DNA of 64,000 bases from Streptomyces sp. CG4 (GTDB lineage: Bacteria > Actinomycetota > Actinomycetes > Streptomycetales > Streptomycetaceae), in the NCBI RefSeq assembly GCF_041080655.1, contig NZ_CP163525.1:8370001-8434000 (forward strand), written 5' to 3'. The notes below the pieces were generated by a model. That model was not told where the DNA came from. It did not search any database and saw nothing but the letters and a program-made list of their open reading frames with translations. Shown here piece by piece: positions 8,654-17,089 of the stretch (positions are counted from its first letter, which is position 1; each line of letters begins with the position of its first letter). The position numbers and the translations under genes are program-made.

Positions 8654-9856
8654 ATGACGTCATTGACCCAGGATCCACTGTTGTGGATCTTGCTGGTGGT
8701 GCTCATCGCTGCGGTCGTCGCAGTGATGCGGGCCCGGAGAACCAACATGGCGCTCCGAAGAACGAGGAAGGATCTGGAGACAGGACTGAGCGAGGCCCGC
8801 GGCGATGTCGGTCAGCTCCACACACACATCGCCGCGCTGACCGCACAGCAACAGCGCGATCTCGCGGACGTACGGGCGGACGCCGAGGCGGCGACCAAGG
8901 CGGTGCTGAAGTCCGCGATGGGAACGCTGCAGTCGCTCGCCGAGGAGCAGCAGGTTCTCCTGGACAGCCTCCTGCGGAAGTACGGCGACACCACGGAGGT
9001 CCTGGCCGACCTGATGTCGGTCGACCACACCGGCAGCCAGTTCGGCCGCCGCGCCAAGGGCATCTCCGTGCTGTGCGGCGGGTGGCTGGGCCGGCGTGAC
9101 GGCGCCGCCACGGTCTACGACGTCGCGCGCAGTGCCCAGGGCCGGATCAAGGACTTCAACCGGGTCAGCGTCCACTCGCAGGTCAACGTCTCGCTCGTCG
9201 GCAAGGCGGTCGAGCCGGTGGCCGTCGTGCTGGCCGAGGTGCTGGACAACGCGACGAACTACAGCGCGCCCGGAACGCCCGTCGAGGTCAACATCCAGGC
9301 CGTACCGACCGGTGTGTGCTTCATCGTGGATGACGCCGGTCTGGGCATGGACCAGGAGACCAAGGACCGGGCGGCGGCGCTGCTCACCGTCGACGGTCCC
9401 GTCGACATCACCGGTCTCGGCGATCCGCCGCGGTTCGGCTTCGCCGTGTGCGGCATGCTCGCCGCCCGCTACGGCTTCGCCGTCTCCGTCGGCTCCGTGT
9501 CCCCCTACGGCGGAGTGCGTGCAGTGATCCGTGTACCCGAAAGCCTTCTCGCGGCCGACGTTCCTTCCCCGCCGGCCGAAGCCCAGGACCCCGTAGGCCC
9601 GGAGGAGGCCCCCCAGAGACTGGCGTCGGTCCCGGTCGTGGGCCCCTCGCACGTGGTGGGAACGACCCATGGAGGTCTGCCCAAGCGGCGCAGGCGCAGT
9701 GGCCCGGTCACGGTGGTCCCGGCCCTCGACACCGCCGGCCGGGAGGGAACGGCCGAGCCGGACAACGAGGTCACGGCGTCGCGGCTCGGGGCGTTCGCGC
9801 GCGGCACACAGCTCGGGCGCACCACGAACACCACGGAAGGATCTGACAACAAGTGA
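8654..9856 (+). CDS. cvnA: Conservon sensor histidine kinase-like protein CvnA
   Basis: A 400-residue membrane protein: one N-terminal helix (LLWILLVVLIAAVVAVMRA), a coiled-coil-like region (about 35-90), then an HATPase_c domain with N box LAEVLDNATNYSAPGTPV and G1 box IVDDAGLGM. The C-terminal 90 residues are low-complexity and basic (KRRRRSG). This is the first protein of the Streptomyces conservons, in which CvnA resembles a sensor kinase that interacts with CvnB-D as a prokaryotic analogue of a G-protein-coupled receptor system. ATG at 8654 follows GAAGAGAG. Its stop overlaps the cvnB GTG start (GTGA at 9853). Confidence 0.94.
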   Translation: MTSLTQDPLLWILLVVLIAAVVAVMRARRTNMALRRTRKDLETGLSEARGDVGQLHTHIAALTAQQQRDLADVRADAEAATKAVLKSAMGTLQSLAEEQQVLLDSLLRKYGDTTEVLADLMSVDHTGSQFGRRAKGISVLCGGWLGRRDGAATVYDVARSAQGRIKDFNRVSVHSQVNVSLVGKAVEPVAVVLAEVLDNATNYSAPGTPVEVNIQAVPTGVCFIVDDAGLGMDQETKDRAAALLTVDGPVDITGLGDPPRFGFAVCGMLAARYGFAVSVGSVSPYGGVRAVIRVPESLLAADVPSPPAEAQDPVGPEEAPQRLASVPVVGPSHVVGTTHGGLPKRRRRSGPVTVVPALDTAGREGTAEPDNEVTASRLGAFARGTQLGRTTNTTEGSDNK

Positions 9857-10254
9857 AGATCGACCTGTCCTGGGTGCTGAACGACGTGCTGGAAGTGCGC
9901 GGAGCCCGGCACGCGGTCCTCGTCTCGGGTGACGGCCTGCTGCTGCAGCGCTCCGACGACATCGCACGGGACGACGCCGAGACGAACGCCGCCGCGATGA
10001 GCTCGATGCAGTCGCTGAGCCGTGCCGTCGCGGGGTTCGTCGGAGCGGGACACGGGATCTGGAAGCAGACGCTGCTGGAGTACGACGGCGGCTGGATCTT
10101 CCTGATCGCCGCCGGCCAGGGCTCGTATCTCGCTGTCTCGGCCGCGCTGGACGTGGACATGGAGGCCATGTCGTTCCGGATGCAGAAGACGGTGGCGGGC
10201 CTGAGCAAGGCGATGAGCGTGGCGCCGCGTTCGGACAACGGTGCCGGAGCATGA
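9853..10254 (+). CDS. cvnB: Conservon roadblock/LC7 protein CvnB
   Basis: A 133-residue roadblock/LC7 domain protein: LSWVLNDVLEVRGARHAVLVSGDGLLL is the typical N-terminal strand and helix, followed by AAMSSMQSLSRAV and a C-terminal beta-alpha unit. Roadblock proteins act as GTPase-associated scaffolds, here for CvnD. The start is a GTG overlapping the cvnA stop, and the stop overlaps the cvnC ATG (ATGA at 10251), so translation is coupled through the operon. Confidence 0.94.
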   Translation: MKIDLSWVLNDVLEVRGARHAVLVSGDGLLLQRSDDIARDDAETNAAAMSSMQSLSRAVAGFVGAGHGIWKQTLLEYDGGWIFLIAAGQGSYLAVSAALDVDMEAMSFRMQKTVAGLSKAMSVAPRSDNGAGA

Positions 10255-10625
10255 CGAGGCCCGGCGAGGAAGCCTCCGTCACGAGCGCGTTCGTCCGCTC
10301 CTACGTCATCACCGGCGGGCGGAGCCTGCCGGCCTCGGATGACCTGGCGCTGCACACCCTCGTCACCCTGGCTCCCGAGCGGACTCCTCCGCTGGGAGCC
10401 GGCCCCGAGGTGATGGCGATCTGGCAGCTGTGCGCGGGCGGCTACCTCTCGGTGGCCGAAGTGGCCGGCCATGTGGGACTGCCGGTGGGGGTGGCCCGGC
10501 TGCTGCTGACCGATTTATTCGAGCAGGGACACCTCCTGCGCCGCGCCGAGCCACCCCGGGCTCAGAACGTTGACAGAGCGACCCTCGAGAAGGTTCTGCA
10601 TGGACTCCAATCCCTCATCGGCTGA
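10251..10625 (+). CDS. cvnC: Conservon DUF742 protein CvnC, with a TTA codon
   Basis: A 124-residue DUF742 protein containing RSYVITGGRSLP and a winged-helix-like region (IWQLCAGGYLSVAEVAGHVGLPVGVARLLLTDL), the third component of conservons. Codon 89 (10515-10517, the leucine in TDLFEQG) is TTA, the rare leucine codon read by the bldA tRNA in Streptomyces, so full translation and that of the coupled downstream cvnD may depend on bldA. The 3-prime end overlaps cvnD by 26 bases. Confidence 0.93.
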   Translation: MTRPGEEASVTSAFVRSYVITGGRSLPASDDLALHTLVTLAPERTPPLGAGPEVMAIWQLCAGGYLSVAEVAGHVGLPVGVARLLLTDLFEQGHLLRRAEPPRAQNVDRATLEKVLHGLQSLIG

Positions 10626-11202
10626 GACGGCCTCTGGATCCATCTACGTCTCCAGCGCGGTGACCAACGCCGCCAAGATCCTCGTCGTCGGGCACTTCGC
10701 GGTGGGCAAGACGACCTTCATCGGCTCGCTGTCGGAGATCGCCCCGCTGCGGACCGAGGAGAAGATGACGCAGGCGTCCCTCCACGTGGACGACCTCAGG
10801 GGCGTGACGGACAAGACCACCACCACCGTGGCCCTGGACTTCGGCCGGCTGACGCTCAGCGACGAACTGGTGCTGTACCTGTTCGGCACCCCCGGACAGC
10901 AGCGCTTCATGCAGCTGTGGGAGGACATGGCCCGCGGCGCGCTGGGCGCGCTGCTCCTGGTCGACCCCGGCCGGCTGGAGGAGACCTTCCCCGTCATCGA
11001 CCTCGTCGAGCGCTACGGCCTCGAGTACGCCATCGCGGTCAACAGTTTCACGGAGGGCCGGGTGTACGAGGAGGCGGAGGTGCGTGAGGCGCTCGACCTG
11101 CTCCCGGACACCCCCGTCGTCTACTGCGACGCCCGCGACCGGCAGTCCTCCGCCCACGCGCTGATCGAGCTCGTGCGTCACCTGCTCACCCGAGCCGCCT
11201 GA
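10600..11202 (+). CDS. cvnD: Conservon GTPase-like protein CvnD
   Basis: A 200-residue ATP/GTP-binding protein. The P-loop is GHFAVGKTT, the switch region has TTTTVALDFGRL, and the G3-like motif is GTPGQQRF. The usual NKxD specificity motif is replaced by NSFT, a known feature of the conservon GTPases. It is proposed to work with CvnA-C in a heteromeric membrane complex. ATG at 10600 follows GAGAAGG and lies inside the end of cvnC. The P450 gene follows after 73 bases in the same direction. Confidence 0.94.
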   Translation: MDSNPSSAETASGSIYVSSAVTNAAKILVVGHFAVGKTTFIGSLSEIAPLRTEEKMTQASLHVDDLRGVTDKTTTTVALDFGRLTLSDELVLYLFGTPGQQRFMQLWEDMARGALGALLLVDPGRLEETFPVIDLVERYGLEYAIAVNSFTEGRVYEEAEVREALDLLPDTPVVYCDARDRQSSAHALIELVRHLLTRAA

Positions 11203-11275
11203 CCCCCAGACACCCCCATCCCCGCCGGACCATCCCCGCCGCACCATCGGCCCGGAGCCAGCAGAAGGAACCCCC

Positions 11276-12625
11276 ATGGACCGCCAGTCAGTCCCCGCCC
11301 CCGCCGGGGCCAGATGCCCCATGCACGACGCGGCGTTCGCCACCGACCCCCACCAGGTCTACGACCGGTTGCGCGCCCACGGTCCGGCCGGCCCGGTCGA
11401 ACTCGCCCCCGGCGTGGACGCCCATCTGGTCGTCGACCACGAGCTGGCGCTGCGCGTGCTGCAGAACTCCACGCTCTTCGCCCGGGACGCCCGCCGCTGG
11501 AAGGCGCTGAACGAAGGGCGGATCGCGCTGGACAGCCCGGTGCTGCCGATGATGGCGTACCGGCCCAACTGCCTGTTCACCGACGGCGCCGTGCACCTGC
11601 GGCTGCGCAAGGCCGTCACGGACAGCCTCGCCCGGCTCAACATCACCCGTGTCCGCCGCGACGTCGAGCCCATCGCCGACTACCTCATCGACCGGTTCAG
11701 CGAGCGGGGCCGGGCCGACCTCCTCAACGACTACGCCAAACTGCTGCCGCTGCTGCTGTTCAACAAGCTCTTCGGCTGCCCGGCGGACATCGGTGACACC
11801 CTCACCAGCGCCATGTCGGCGATGTTCGACGGCAACGACGCCCAGCGCGCCAGCGAGGACATCAACACCTGCCTCATGGAACTGGTCGCCCTGAAGCGGC
11901 GCCAGCCCGGCGACGACGTCACCTCCTGGCTGATCGAGCACCCCGCGGGACTGACCGACGAGGAGCTCAGGGACCAGCTCATCGTTCTGATGGGCGCCGG
12001 CGTGGAACCCGAGCGCAACCTCATCTGCAACGCACTGCTCCTGCTGCTGTCACCCGACACCAGCGGGCGCGACTCCGGGCTGCTGATCGAGGAGGCGATC
12101 GATCACGTGCTGTGGAACCAGACGCCGATCGCCAACTACGCCACCCACTACCCGGTCCAGGACGTGGACCTCGGGGGAGTGGTGGCCGAGGAGGGGACGC
12201 CGGTCGTCATCAGTTTCGCCGCGGCCAACAGCGATCCCGCGCTCGTCGAGGCCCGCCGGATGCACAGCAAGGGCGCCCACCTGGGCTGGGGAGCAGGACC
12301 GCATGCGTGCCCGGCCAAGGACCCGGCGCAGGTCATCGCCGTCACCGCGATCGAGAAGCTCCTCAACGCCCTGCCCGATCTGATCCTGGCCGTCCCCGAG
12401 AAGGACCTCCAATGGCGGCCGGGCCCGTTCCACCGGGCGCTGGTCGCGCTGCCCGTGGCCTTCAGCCCGACACCGGCCACCCGCATGGCCTCCGCACTGC
12501 AGAGCCGGACCGTTCCCGCCGCAGCGGACCAGCCGCTCTCCACGGTGTCGGCCACCGCCGCCCGCCAGGAACCGGCCAGGAAGAAGGGGTTCTGGAGCAC
12601 CTTCCTGGACATCTTCCGGGTCTGA
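11276..12625 (+). CDS. Conservon-associated cytochrome P450 (CYP157-like), ExxR missing
   Basis: A 449-residue P450 placed directly after cvnABCD, as in several conservons. The heme-binding region is HLGWGAGPHACPAKDPA with the cysteine ligand present. The K-helix ExxR motif is absent: the aligned residues are DHVLW before NQTP, so the arginine is replaced by tryptophan. The I-helix reads LMGAGVEPERN, without the usual threonine. Loss of ExxR is an established property of the CYP157 family of Streptomyces, whose members occur in conservons, so CYP157 is the likely family. The start is ATG at 11276 after AGAAGGA. The C-terminal 40 residues are a basic tail. The reaction is unknown and a non-catalytic role is possible. 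Confidence 0.9.
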   Translation: MDRQSVPAPAGARCPMHDAAFATDPHQVYDRLRAHGPAGPVELAPGVDAHLVVDHELALRVLQNSTLFARDARRWKALNEGRIALDSPVLPMMAYRPNCLFTDGAVHLRLRKAVTDSLARLNITRVRRDVEPIADYLIDRFSERGRADLLNDYAKLLPLLLFNKLFGCPADIGDTLTSAMSAMFDGNDAQRASEDINTCLMELVALKRRQPGDDVTSWLIEHPAGLTDEELRDQLIVLMGAGVEPERNLICNALLLLLSPDTSGRDSGLLIEEAIDHVLWNQTPIANYATHYPVQDVDLGGVVAEEGTPVVISFAAANSDPALVEARRMHSKGAHLGWGAGPHACPAKDPAQVIAVTAIEKLLNALPDLILAVPEKDLQWRPGPFHRALVALPVAFSPTPATRMASALQSRTVPAAADQPLSTVSATAARQEPARKKGFWSTFLDIFRV

Positions 12626-12640
12626 CGCGGCGGAGTCCCT

Positions 12641-12674
12641 CCGGGGCCGCGGCACTTCACGCCCGCGGCCCCGG
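12641..12674. terminator. Bidirectional terminator between convergent genes
   Basis: A perfect 12-bp inverted repeat, CCGGGGCCGCGG and its complement, separated by 10 bases. It lies exactly between the convergent P450 gene and the SRPBCC gene, as expected for a shared hairpin terminator without a T-run, the usual form in Streptomyces. Confidence 0.7.
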
Positions 12675-12678
12675 CTGA

Positions 12679-13152
12679 TCACCGCTGCGTCAGGCGCCGG
12701 TCCAGGGATGTCACCGCGTCACGGAAGGCGCGCCCCAGGCCCGGCCGGGCCAGACCGAGGACGAACCGGAACGGCGCCGTCCCGTCGGCGGCGAAGGTCC
12801 ACTGCACGAGTGTGCCGGCGCCGCGAGGGGTCAGGCGCCACTCCTCGACCAGGGCTTGAGCGCCCGGTGCGTTGGTGGTGTCGACGCGGTAGGCGTACAC
12901 CTCGGGCTCCTTGGCCACGAGGACCGTCTCCGTGAAGCGGGTCCCGCCCCGGAGCCGGATCTCACGCCCGGCGCCGCCGTCGGTGGCCCGGGCGAGCGTC
13001 ACCGCCGAGAACCACTGCGTCCAGCCGGGCACGTCCTCCGCGAGCGCGTGGAAGACCTGCTCGGGGGACGCGGACAGGTTCCGCGCGAAGACCAGACGGA
13101 CGGGCGCCGCCCCGACGAAGTCGAGGCCCACCGGGCGCAGACGACGAGCCAT
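12679..13152 (-). CDS. SRPBCC family protein
   Basis: A 157-residue START/SRPBCC-like protein. The N-terminal strand is PVRLVFARNLSASPEQVFHALAEDVPGW followed by FSAVTLARATDGGAGREIRL, and the C-terminal long helix is FRFVLGLARPGLGRAFRDAVTSLDRRL, the expected helix-grip layout for binding a hydrophobic ligand (polyketide cyclase/dehydrase-like). No neighbouring biosynthetic genes give a ligand. An ATG further upstream in frame is possible, but the chosen one (13152) begins just before the domain. Confidence 0.83.
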   Translation of the reverse strand: MARRLRPVGLDFVGAAPVRLVFARNLSASPEQVFHALAEDVPGWTQWFSAVTLARATDGGAGREIRLRGGTRFTETVLVAKEPEVYAYRVDTTNAPGAQALVEEWRLTPRGAGTLVQWTFAADGTAPFRFVLGLARPGLGRAFRDAVTSLDRRLTQR

Positions 13153-13223
13153 GGACGCAAACCCCCTTGTGCCCCTCCCGCAGGGCGGCCGACCGGGCAA
13201 GGGCCACCATAGCTGACGGGCCC

Positions 13224-14054
13224 TCAGATGTCTGTGTCGTCTTCCCCGGGCTCGCCCGCCACCACCACGCGCAGATGCTCCGAGATCTCCGTGCGCGCCT
13301 CGGCCGGCAGCCCCGCGTCGGTGACGAGCGTGTCCACCTGCTCCAGCGTGGCGAACGAACTCAGGCCCACCGTGCCCCACTTGGTGTGGTCGGCGACCAC
13401 CACGACCCGGCGTGCGGAGTGCACCAGCCGCCGGTTCGTCTCCGCCTCGGCGAGGTTCGGCGTGGACAGACCGGCCTCGACCGATATGCCGTGCACCCCG
13501 AGGAAGAGCAGATCGAAGTGGAGGGCGGCGATCGCCTGGTCGGCCACCGGGCCCACCAGCGAGTCCGACGGGGTGCGCACCCCGCCGGTCAGCACCACCG
13601 TGGCCGCGCCCTGCCGCTGGCCCGAGGTGCGCTGCGCCGCGTGGAAGACGTCCGCCACCCGCACCGAGTTCGTCACCACGGTCAGGTCGGGCACCTCCAG
13701 CAGGTGCTGCGCGAGCGCGTACGTCGTCGTACCGCCGGACAGGGCGATCGCCGTGCCCGGGGTGACCAGCCGGGCGGCGGTCCGCGCGATGTCCTCCTTG
13801 GCCGTCAGCTCCAGACCCGACTTGGCCTCGAAGCCCGGCTCATGGGTGCTGGCCTCGACCACGGGCACCGCGCCGCCGTGCACCTTCTCCAGCACGCCCT
13901 GGCGGGCGAGGGCGTCCAGGTCGCGGCGCACCGTCATGTCCGACACGCCGAGCTTGCGGGTCAGTTCGTTGACGCGCACACCGCCCCGGCGCCGGACCTC
14001 GTCCAGGATCAGGGCGCGTCGCTGCTCCGCGAGGAGGTTCTGATTCTCGCTCAC
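13224..14054 (-). CDS. DeoR/GlpR family transcriptional regulator
   Basis: A 276-residue DeoR repressor: the N-terminal HTH reads EQRRALILDEVRRRGGVRVNELTRKLGVSDMTVRRDLDAL and KVHGGAV, and the C-terminal DeoRC sugar-phosphate sensing domain contains ALSGGTTTYALAQ and the segment LGVHGISVEAGLST. GTG at 14054 is chosen because the HTH starts within 10 residues. It is divergent from the membrane hydrolase gene across a 290-base gap. DeoR regulators usually respond to sugar phosphates; no sugar operon is adjacent, so its target is unknown. Confidence 0.92.
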   Translation of the reverse strand: MSENQNLLAEQRRALILDEVRRRGGVRVNELTRKLGVSDMTVRRDLDALARQGVLEKVHGGAVPVVEASTHEPGFEAKSGLELTAKEDIARTAARLVTPGTAIALSGGTTTYALAQHLLEVPDLTVVTNSVRVADVFHAAQRTSGQRQGAATVVLTGGVRTPSDSLVGPVADQAIAALHFDLLFLGVHGISVEAGLSTPNLAEAETNRRLVHSARRVVVVADHTKWGTVGLSSFATLEQVDTLVTDAGLPAEARTEISEHLRVVVAGEPGEDDTDI

Positions 14055-14344
14055 GTACGCTCCGGTCCTTTCGCCGTCATCCGCTGGACACCCCCGCGCC
14101 ACGCCTCCGACCAGGAGATACCGTCCGTCCGGAGACACGCGGGCGCCCCATCCTTTCACGGGTCGGCGGGGATTGCGCCACCACCTGTCACCATGCGCAC
14201 ATGCCACGCCCGCCCCGCCCGTTTCGGCCGCCGTCACACGGATCGGGGAGATTCCGTGACGAGAGGTGTACACCGCCACCGGAGCGGAGAACCTGAAGCC
14301 CGCATCGACACCTGCCTTCGGCGCCTCTCGGGGGTGCGAGAACA

Positions 14345-16693
14345 GTGGACCGCACACAGGAACGCCCTGCCGGACAGCGAGCTGACAACGATGTCGGGCC
14401 GGAGCCCGAGCTGGAGTTGCTGGTGCACGGGGTGGGCGGGACCACTCCCGAGCAGATGCTCGGCGACCCGCGCACCGTCCGGGTCACCGGTGACGACACG
14501 GCCGCCGTCTACCGGCGCGCCGAGGACACCGAGGCCAAGGACAGCCACCGGGACGAACCCGTCCAGGAGGCGTACGTCTGGTGCAACCTCACCTCCGGCG
14601 ACAGCAGTCGCGCCCTGTGGCTGGTGCTGCTCCCGTTCATGGTGGTCAACCTTGCCCACTGGATGCGCCCCGCCGCCCCCGGCCGGCACCGCGCCGTACG
14701 CTTGTACGGCCTCCTCGTACGGCTGGCCGCCCTCACCCTGACCGTGCTGCTGGTCGCCGCCGCCTGCGAGGTGGCCCTGGACCTGGTCGCCTGGCAATGC
14801 GCCGGCGTCCACGACTGCACCAGCCGTCACTCCTGGCTCGCCTTCCTCGCCCCCCGGGTGCCCGCGGCCCGCGCCGGACACGACACCTGGTGGAGCCTGC
14901 CCGGCCGCCGGCTCGCCCTCGCCGCACTGGCGCCGGCCGCGCTGACCTGCCTGCTCTGGTACCTGTCGCACCGCACATGGAGCGCGTACGAATCCCACCG
15001 GCCGATGTCCCACGACCCCGAACCGGACACCGAGGGCAGCGCACTCGCCCTGCCCGGCTTCTGGTACGGCCGCCGGATCGTGGCCCGGCTGCGCGCCGCG
15101 CACACCGCCGCCGCCCTGCTGACCGTCGCCGCCGCCGTGGCCGCCCCGCCGGCCGCCTTCGACCACCGGCCCGGCGGCCCCGCCGCCCTGGACGTCCTGA
15201 GCTGGCTGCTCACCGCGGCCCTGTTGGCCTGCGCGATGGCCGCGGTGGCCGTCGTCTGCCGCCGGGGCCGCAGCGAGAACCTGCTGGACCAGCGACTCGA
15301 CCGGCAACTCGTCCGCGGGCTGCCGCTCGGTGCGCTCGCTCTGCTCCTGCTCACCATGGTCTACGCCGGCTGGGCCCGGCCCGGCTGGCGGTCCACCGGG
15401 CGGCTGGCGGGCGACCCGGCCTTCGGCACCCTCATGCTGGCCCAGGGGCTGCTGGTCGTCGCGCTCGCCGTGGTGGCCCGGGACCTGTACCGCCGCAGCC
15501 CCGATCCGCGCGCCGGGATGCGCGGCCTCAGTGGACCGGCCGTCGCCCTGCTCGCCTGTGCACTGGGCGGTGTGATGTCCGGCGGGGTCGCGCAGCGCGT
15601 CGCCGACTGGCTGGACGGCACCCACGCCCTGCTGCCCGGGCCGCCCGTCCTGCTGACCTGGCAGGCGTCCACGATCCCGCCGGTCCTCGCGGTCCTGCTG
15701 ATCGTCGCCGCCGGTCTCGGGATGCGCACCGCCCGGCTGGCCCGCGCCGAACGCGACCGGGTCCGCGAGGAGCATCCCGGCGAACCCGAGGACCCGGGCC
15801 GTACCCACGCCATCGCCCAGGTCCGTGCGATGGCCGCCCTCACCGACCGGGCTCCCTTCGTCGTCGCCGTGCTCACCGTCACCACCCTGGTGCTCGGTGC
15901 CGTGGCGCTGGCCGGTGCGCTGGCCACCGGGAAGACGCCCGACGGAGCCGCCCGCCGCACCTACGACGTCATGCAGGCCGTCGCCGAGACCTCACAGGCG
16001 CTGGGCTCCTGGCTGGTCGGCCTCGGCTTCATACTGTTCGTGACCTGGGGCCGGCGCGCCTACAAGGACGCCTCGGCGCGCCGCACCATCGGCATCCTCT
16101 GGGACGTCGGCACCTTCTGGCCGCGCGCCGCGCACCCCTTCGCCCCACCGTGCTACGCCGAGCGCGCCGTGCCGGACCTGACCTGGCGCATGGCCACCTG
16201 GACCCAGCGCACCGGAGGCCGTCTCGTGCTCTCCGGCCACTCCCAGGGCAGCGTCCTCGCCGCCGCGGCCGCCTGGCAGCTGCCCCCGTCCGTCCGCGGC
16301 CGGATCGCGCTGCTCACCTACGGCTCCCCGCTGGAGCGCCTCTACGGCCGCTGGTTCCCGGCCCACTTCGGACCGCCCGCGCTGGCCGCCCTGCACCGCG
16401 ACGTCGCCTGCTGGGGCAATCTCTACCGGCTCACCGACCCCATCGGCGGCCCCGTCCGCGTCCCCGACGACACCACCCCCGAGGTCGACCACGCCCCCCT
16501 GCGCGACCCGCTCGCCTACGGCCGCACACCCGCGCACCCCCTCCCCGCCCCCATCCTCGGCCACTCCGACTACCAGGCCGACCCCGACTTCGCCCGAGAA
16601 CGCGCCAGACTGCTGAACCGGCTACGCCCCGAGCTGCCGAGGCAACGACCGGAACCGGTCGAGCCCGGGGTGCCTACGGGGGAGCCCAGCTAG
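14345..16693 (+). CDS. Large integral membrane protein with split alpha/beta-hydrolase (lipase-like) motifs
   Basis: A 782-residue protein. Near the N terminus LELLVHGVGGTTPEQM looks like the oxyanion-hole strand of an alpha/beta hydrolase. Residues about 95-560 contain roughly eight or more hydrophobic helices (for example LWLVLLPFMVVNLAHWM and ALTLTVLLVAAACEVALDLV). Near residue 625 LVLSGHSQGSVLAA is a clear nucleophile elbow, followed by LLTYGSPLERLYGRWFPAHF, as in lipase class 3-like proteins. So the hydrolase fold appears to be interrupted by a membrane domain. The start is a GTG and remains uncertain. It may act on membrane lipids; that is inference. Confidence 0.82.
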   Translation: MDRTQERPAGQRADNDVGPEPELELLVHGVGGTTPEQMLGDPRTVRVTGDDTAAVYRRAEDTEAKDSHRDEPVQEAYVWCNLTSGDSSRALWLVLLPFMVVNLAHWMRPAAPGRHRAVRLYGLLVRLAALTLTVLLVAAACEVALDLVAWQCAGVHDCTSRHSWLAFLAPRVPAARAGHDTWWSLPGRRLALAALAPAALTCLLWYLSHRTWSAYESHRPMSHDPEPDTEGSALALPGFWYGRRIVARLRAAHTAAALLTVAAAVAAPPAAFDHRPGGPAALDVLSWLLTAALLACAMAAVAVVCRRGRSENLLDQRLDRQLVRGLPLGALALLLLTMVYAGWARPGWRSTGRLAGDPAFGTLMLAQGLLVVALAVVARDLYRRSPDPRAGMRGLSGPAVALLACALGGVMSGGVAQRVADWLDGTHALLPGPPVLLTWQASTIPPVLAVLLIVAAGLGMRTARLARAERDRVREEHPGEPEDPGRTHAIAQVRAMAALTDRAPFVVAVLTVTTLVLGAVALAGALATGKTPDGAARRTYDVMQAVAETSQALGSWLVGLGFILFVTWGRRAYKDASARRTIGILWDVGTFWPRAAHPFAPPCYAERAVPDLTWRMATWTQRTGGRLVLSGHSQGSVLAAAAAWQLPPSVRGRIALLTYGSPLERLYGRWFPAHFGPPALAALHRDVACWGNLYRLTDPIGGPVRVPDDTTPEVDHAPLRDPLAYGRTPAHPLPAPILGHSDYQADPDFARERARLLNRLRPELPRQRPEPVEPGVPTGEPS

Positions 16694-16700
16694 GCCTCGG

Positions 16701-17051
16701 CTAGGCCGTGTGCTCGACGTACTCCAGGACGACACCGCCCGGATGCCGCACGGTCGCGTTGCGGCCGGTGGGCACCTCGTTCGGGCCGTCGAGAAGCTCT
16801 CCGCCGTGCTCGGCCAGCAGCGCCTGCAGGCCGTCCAGGGTGTCCACGAGCACCGTGCTCTGCACGTCCCGGAACGGGGCGAGGGCCTGCTCGCTGCCCG
16901 CGACGAGCAGGAAGCCGCCGATACTGGCGAGTTCCACCTCGCCGTAGGAGAACCGGGTGCGCACGTCCTGACCCGTCAGCTCGCGCAGTGCGGGCAGTGC
17001 CTCGTCCAGGTCGGTCACATAGAGCCGGGCGAGCGTCACCAGCGCCTTCAT
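16701..17051 (-). CDS. VOC family protein (glyoxalase/bleomycin-resistance fold)
   Basis: A 116-residue single VOC unit pair: LARLYVTDLDEALPALRELTG, an internal GGFLLVAGSEQALAPFRDVQSTVLVD, and the C-terminal GRNATVRHPGGVVLEYVEH with the glutamate typical of the last metal-binding strand. Such proteins bind divalent metals and act as lyases, dioxygenases or antibiotic-binding proteins; which one cannot be decided here. It is convergent with the membrane hydrolase (7-base gap) and lies downstream of the beta-helix/AAA gene on the same strand. Confidence 0.85.
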   Translation of the reverse strand: MKALVTLARLYVTDLDEALPALRELTGQDVRTRFSYGEVELASIGGFLLVAGSEQALAPFRDVQSTVLVDTLDGLQALLAEHGGELLDGPNEVPTGRNATVRHPGGVVLEYVEHTA

Positions 17052-17089
17052 ACCGGATCCCCCTCAGGAAAACGTGTGCGGCCGGATGC

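Noticed and set aside
14234..15808. Minus-strand frame of 524 codons opposite the membrane hydrolase
   Set aside because: No recognisable domain, typical third-position shadow.
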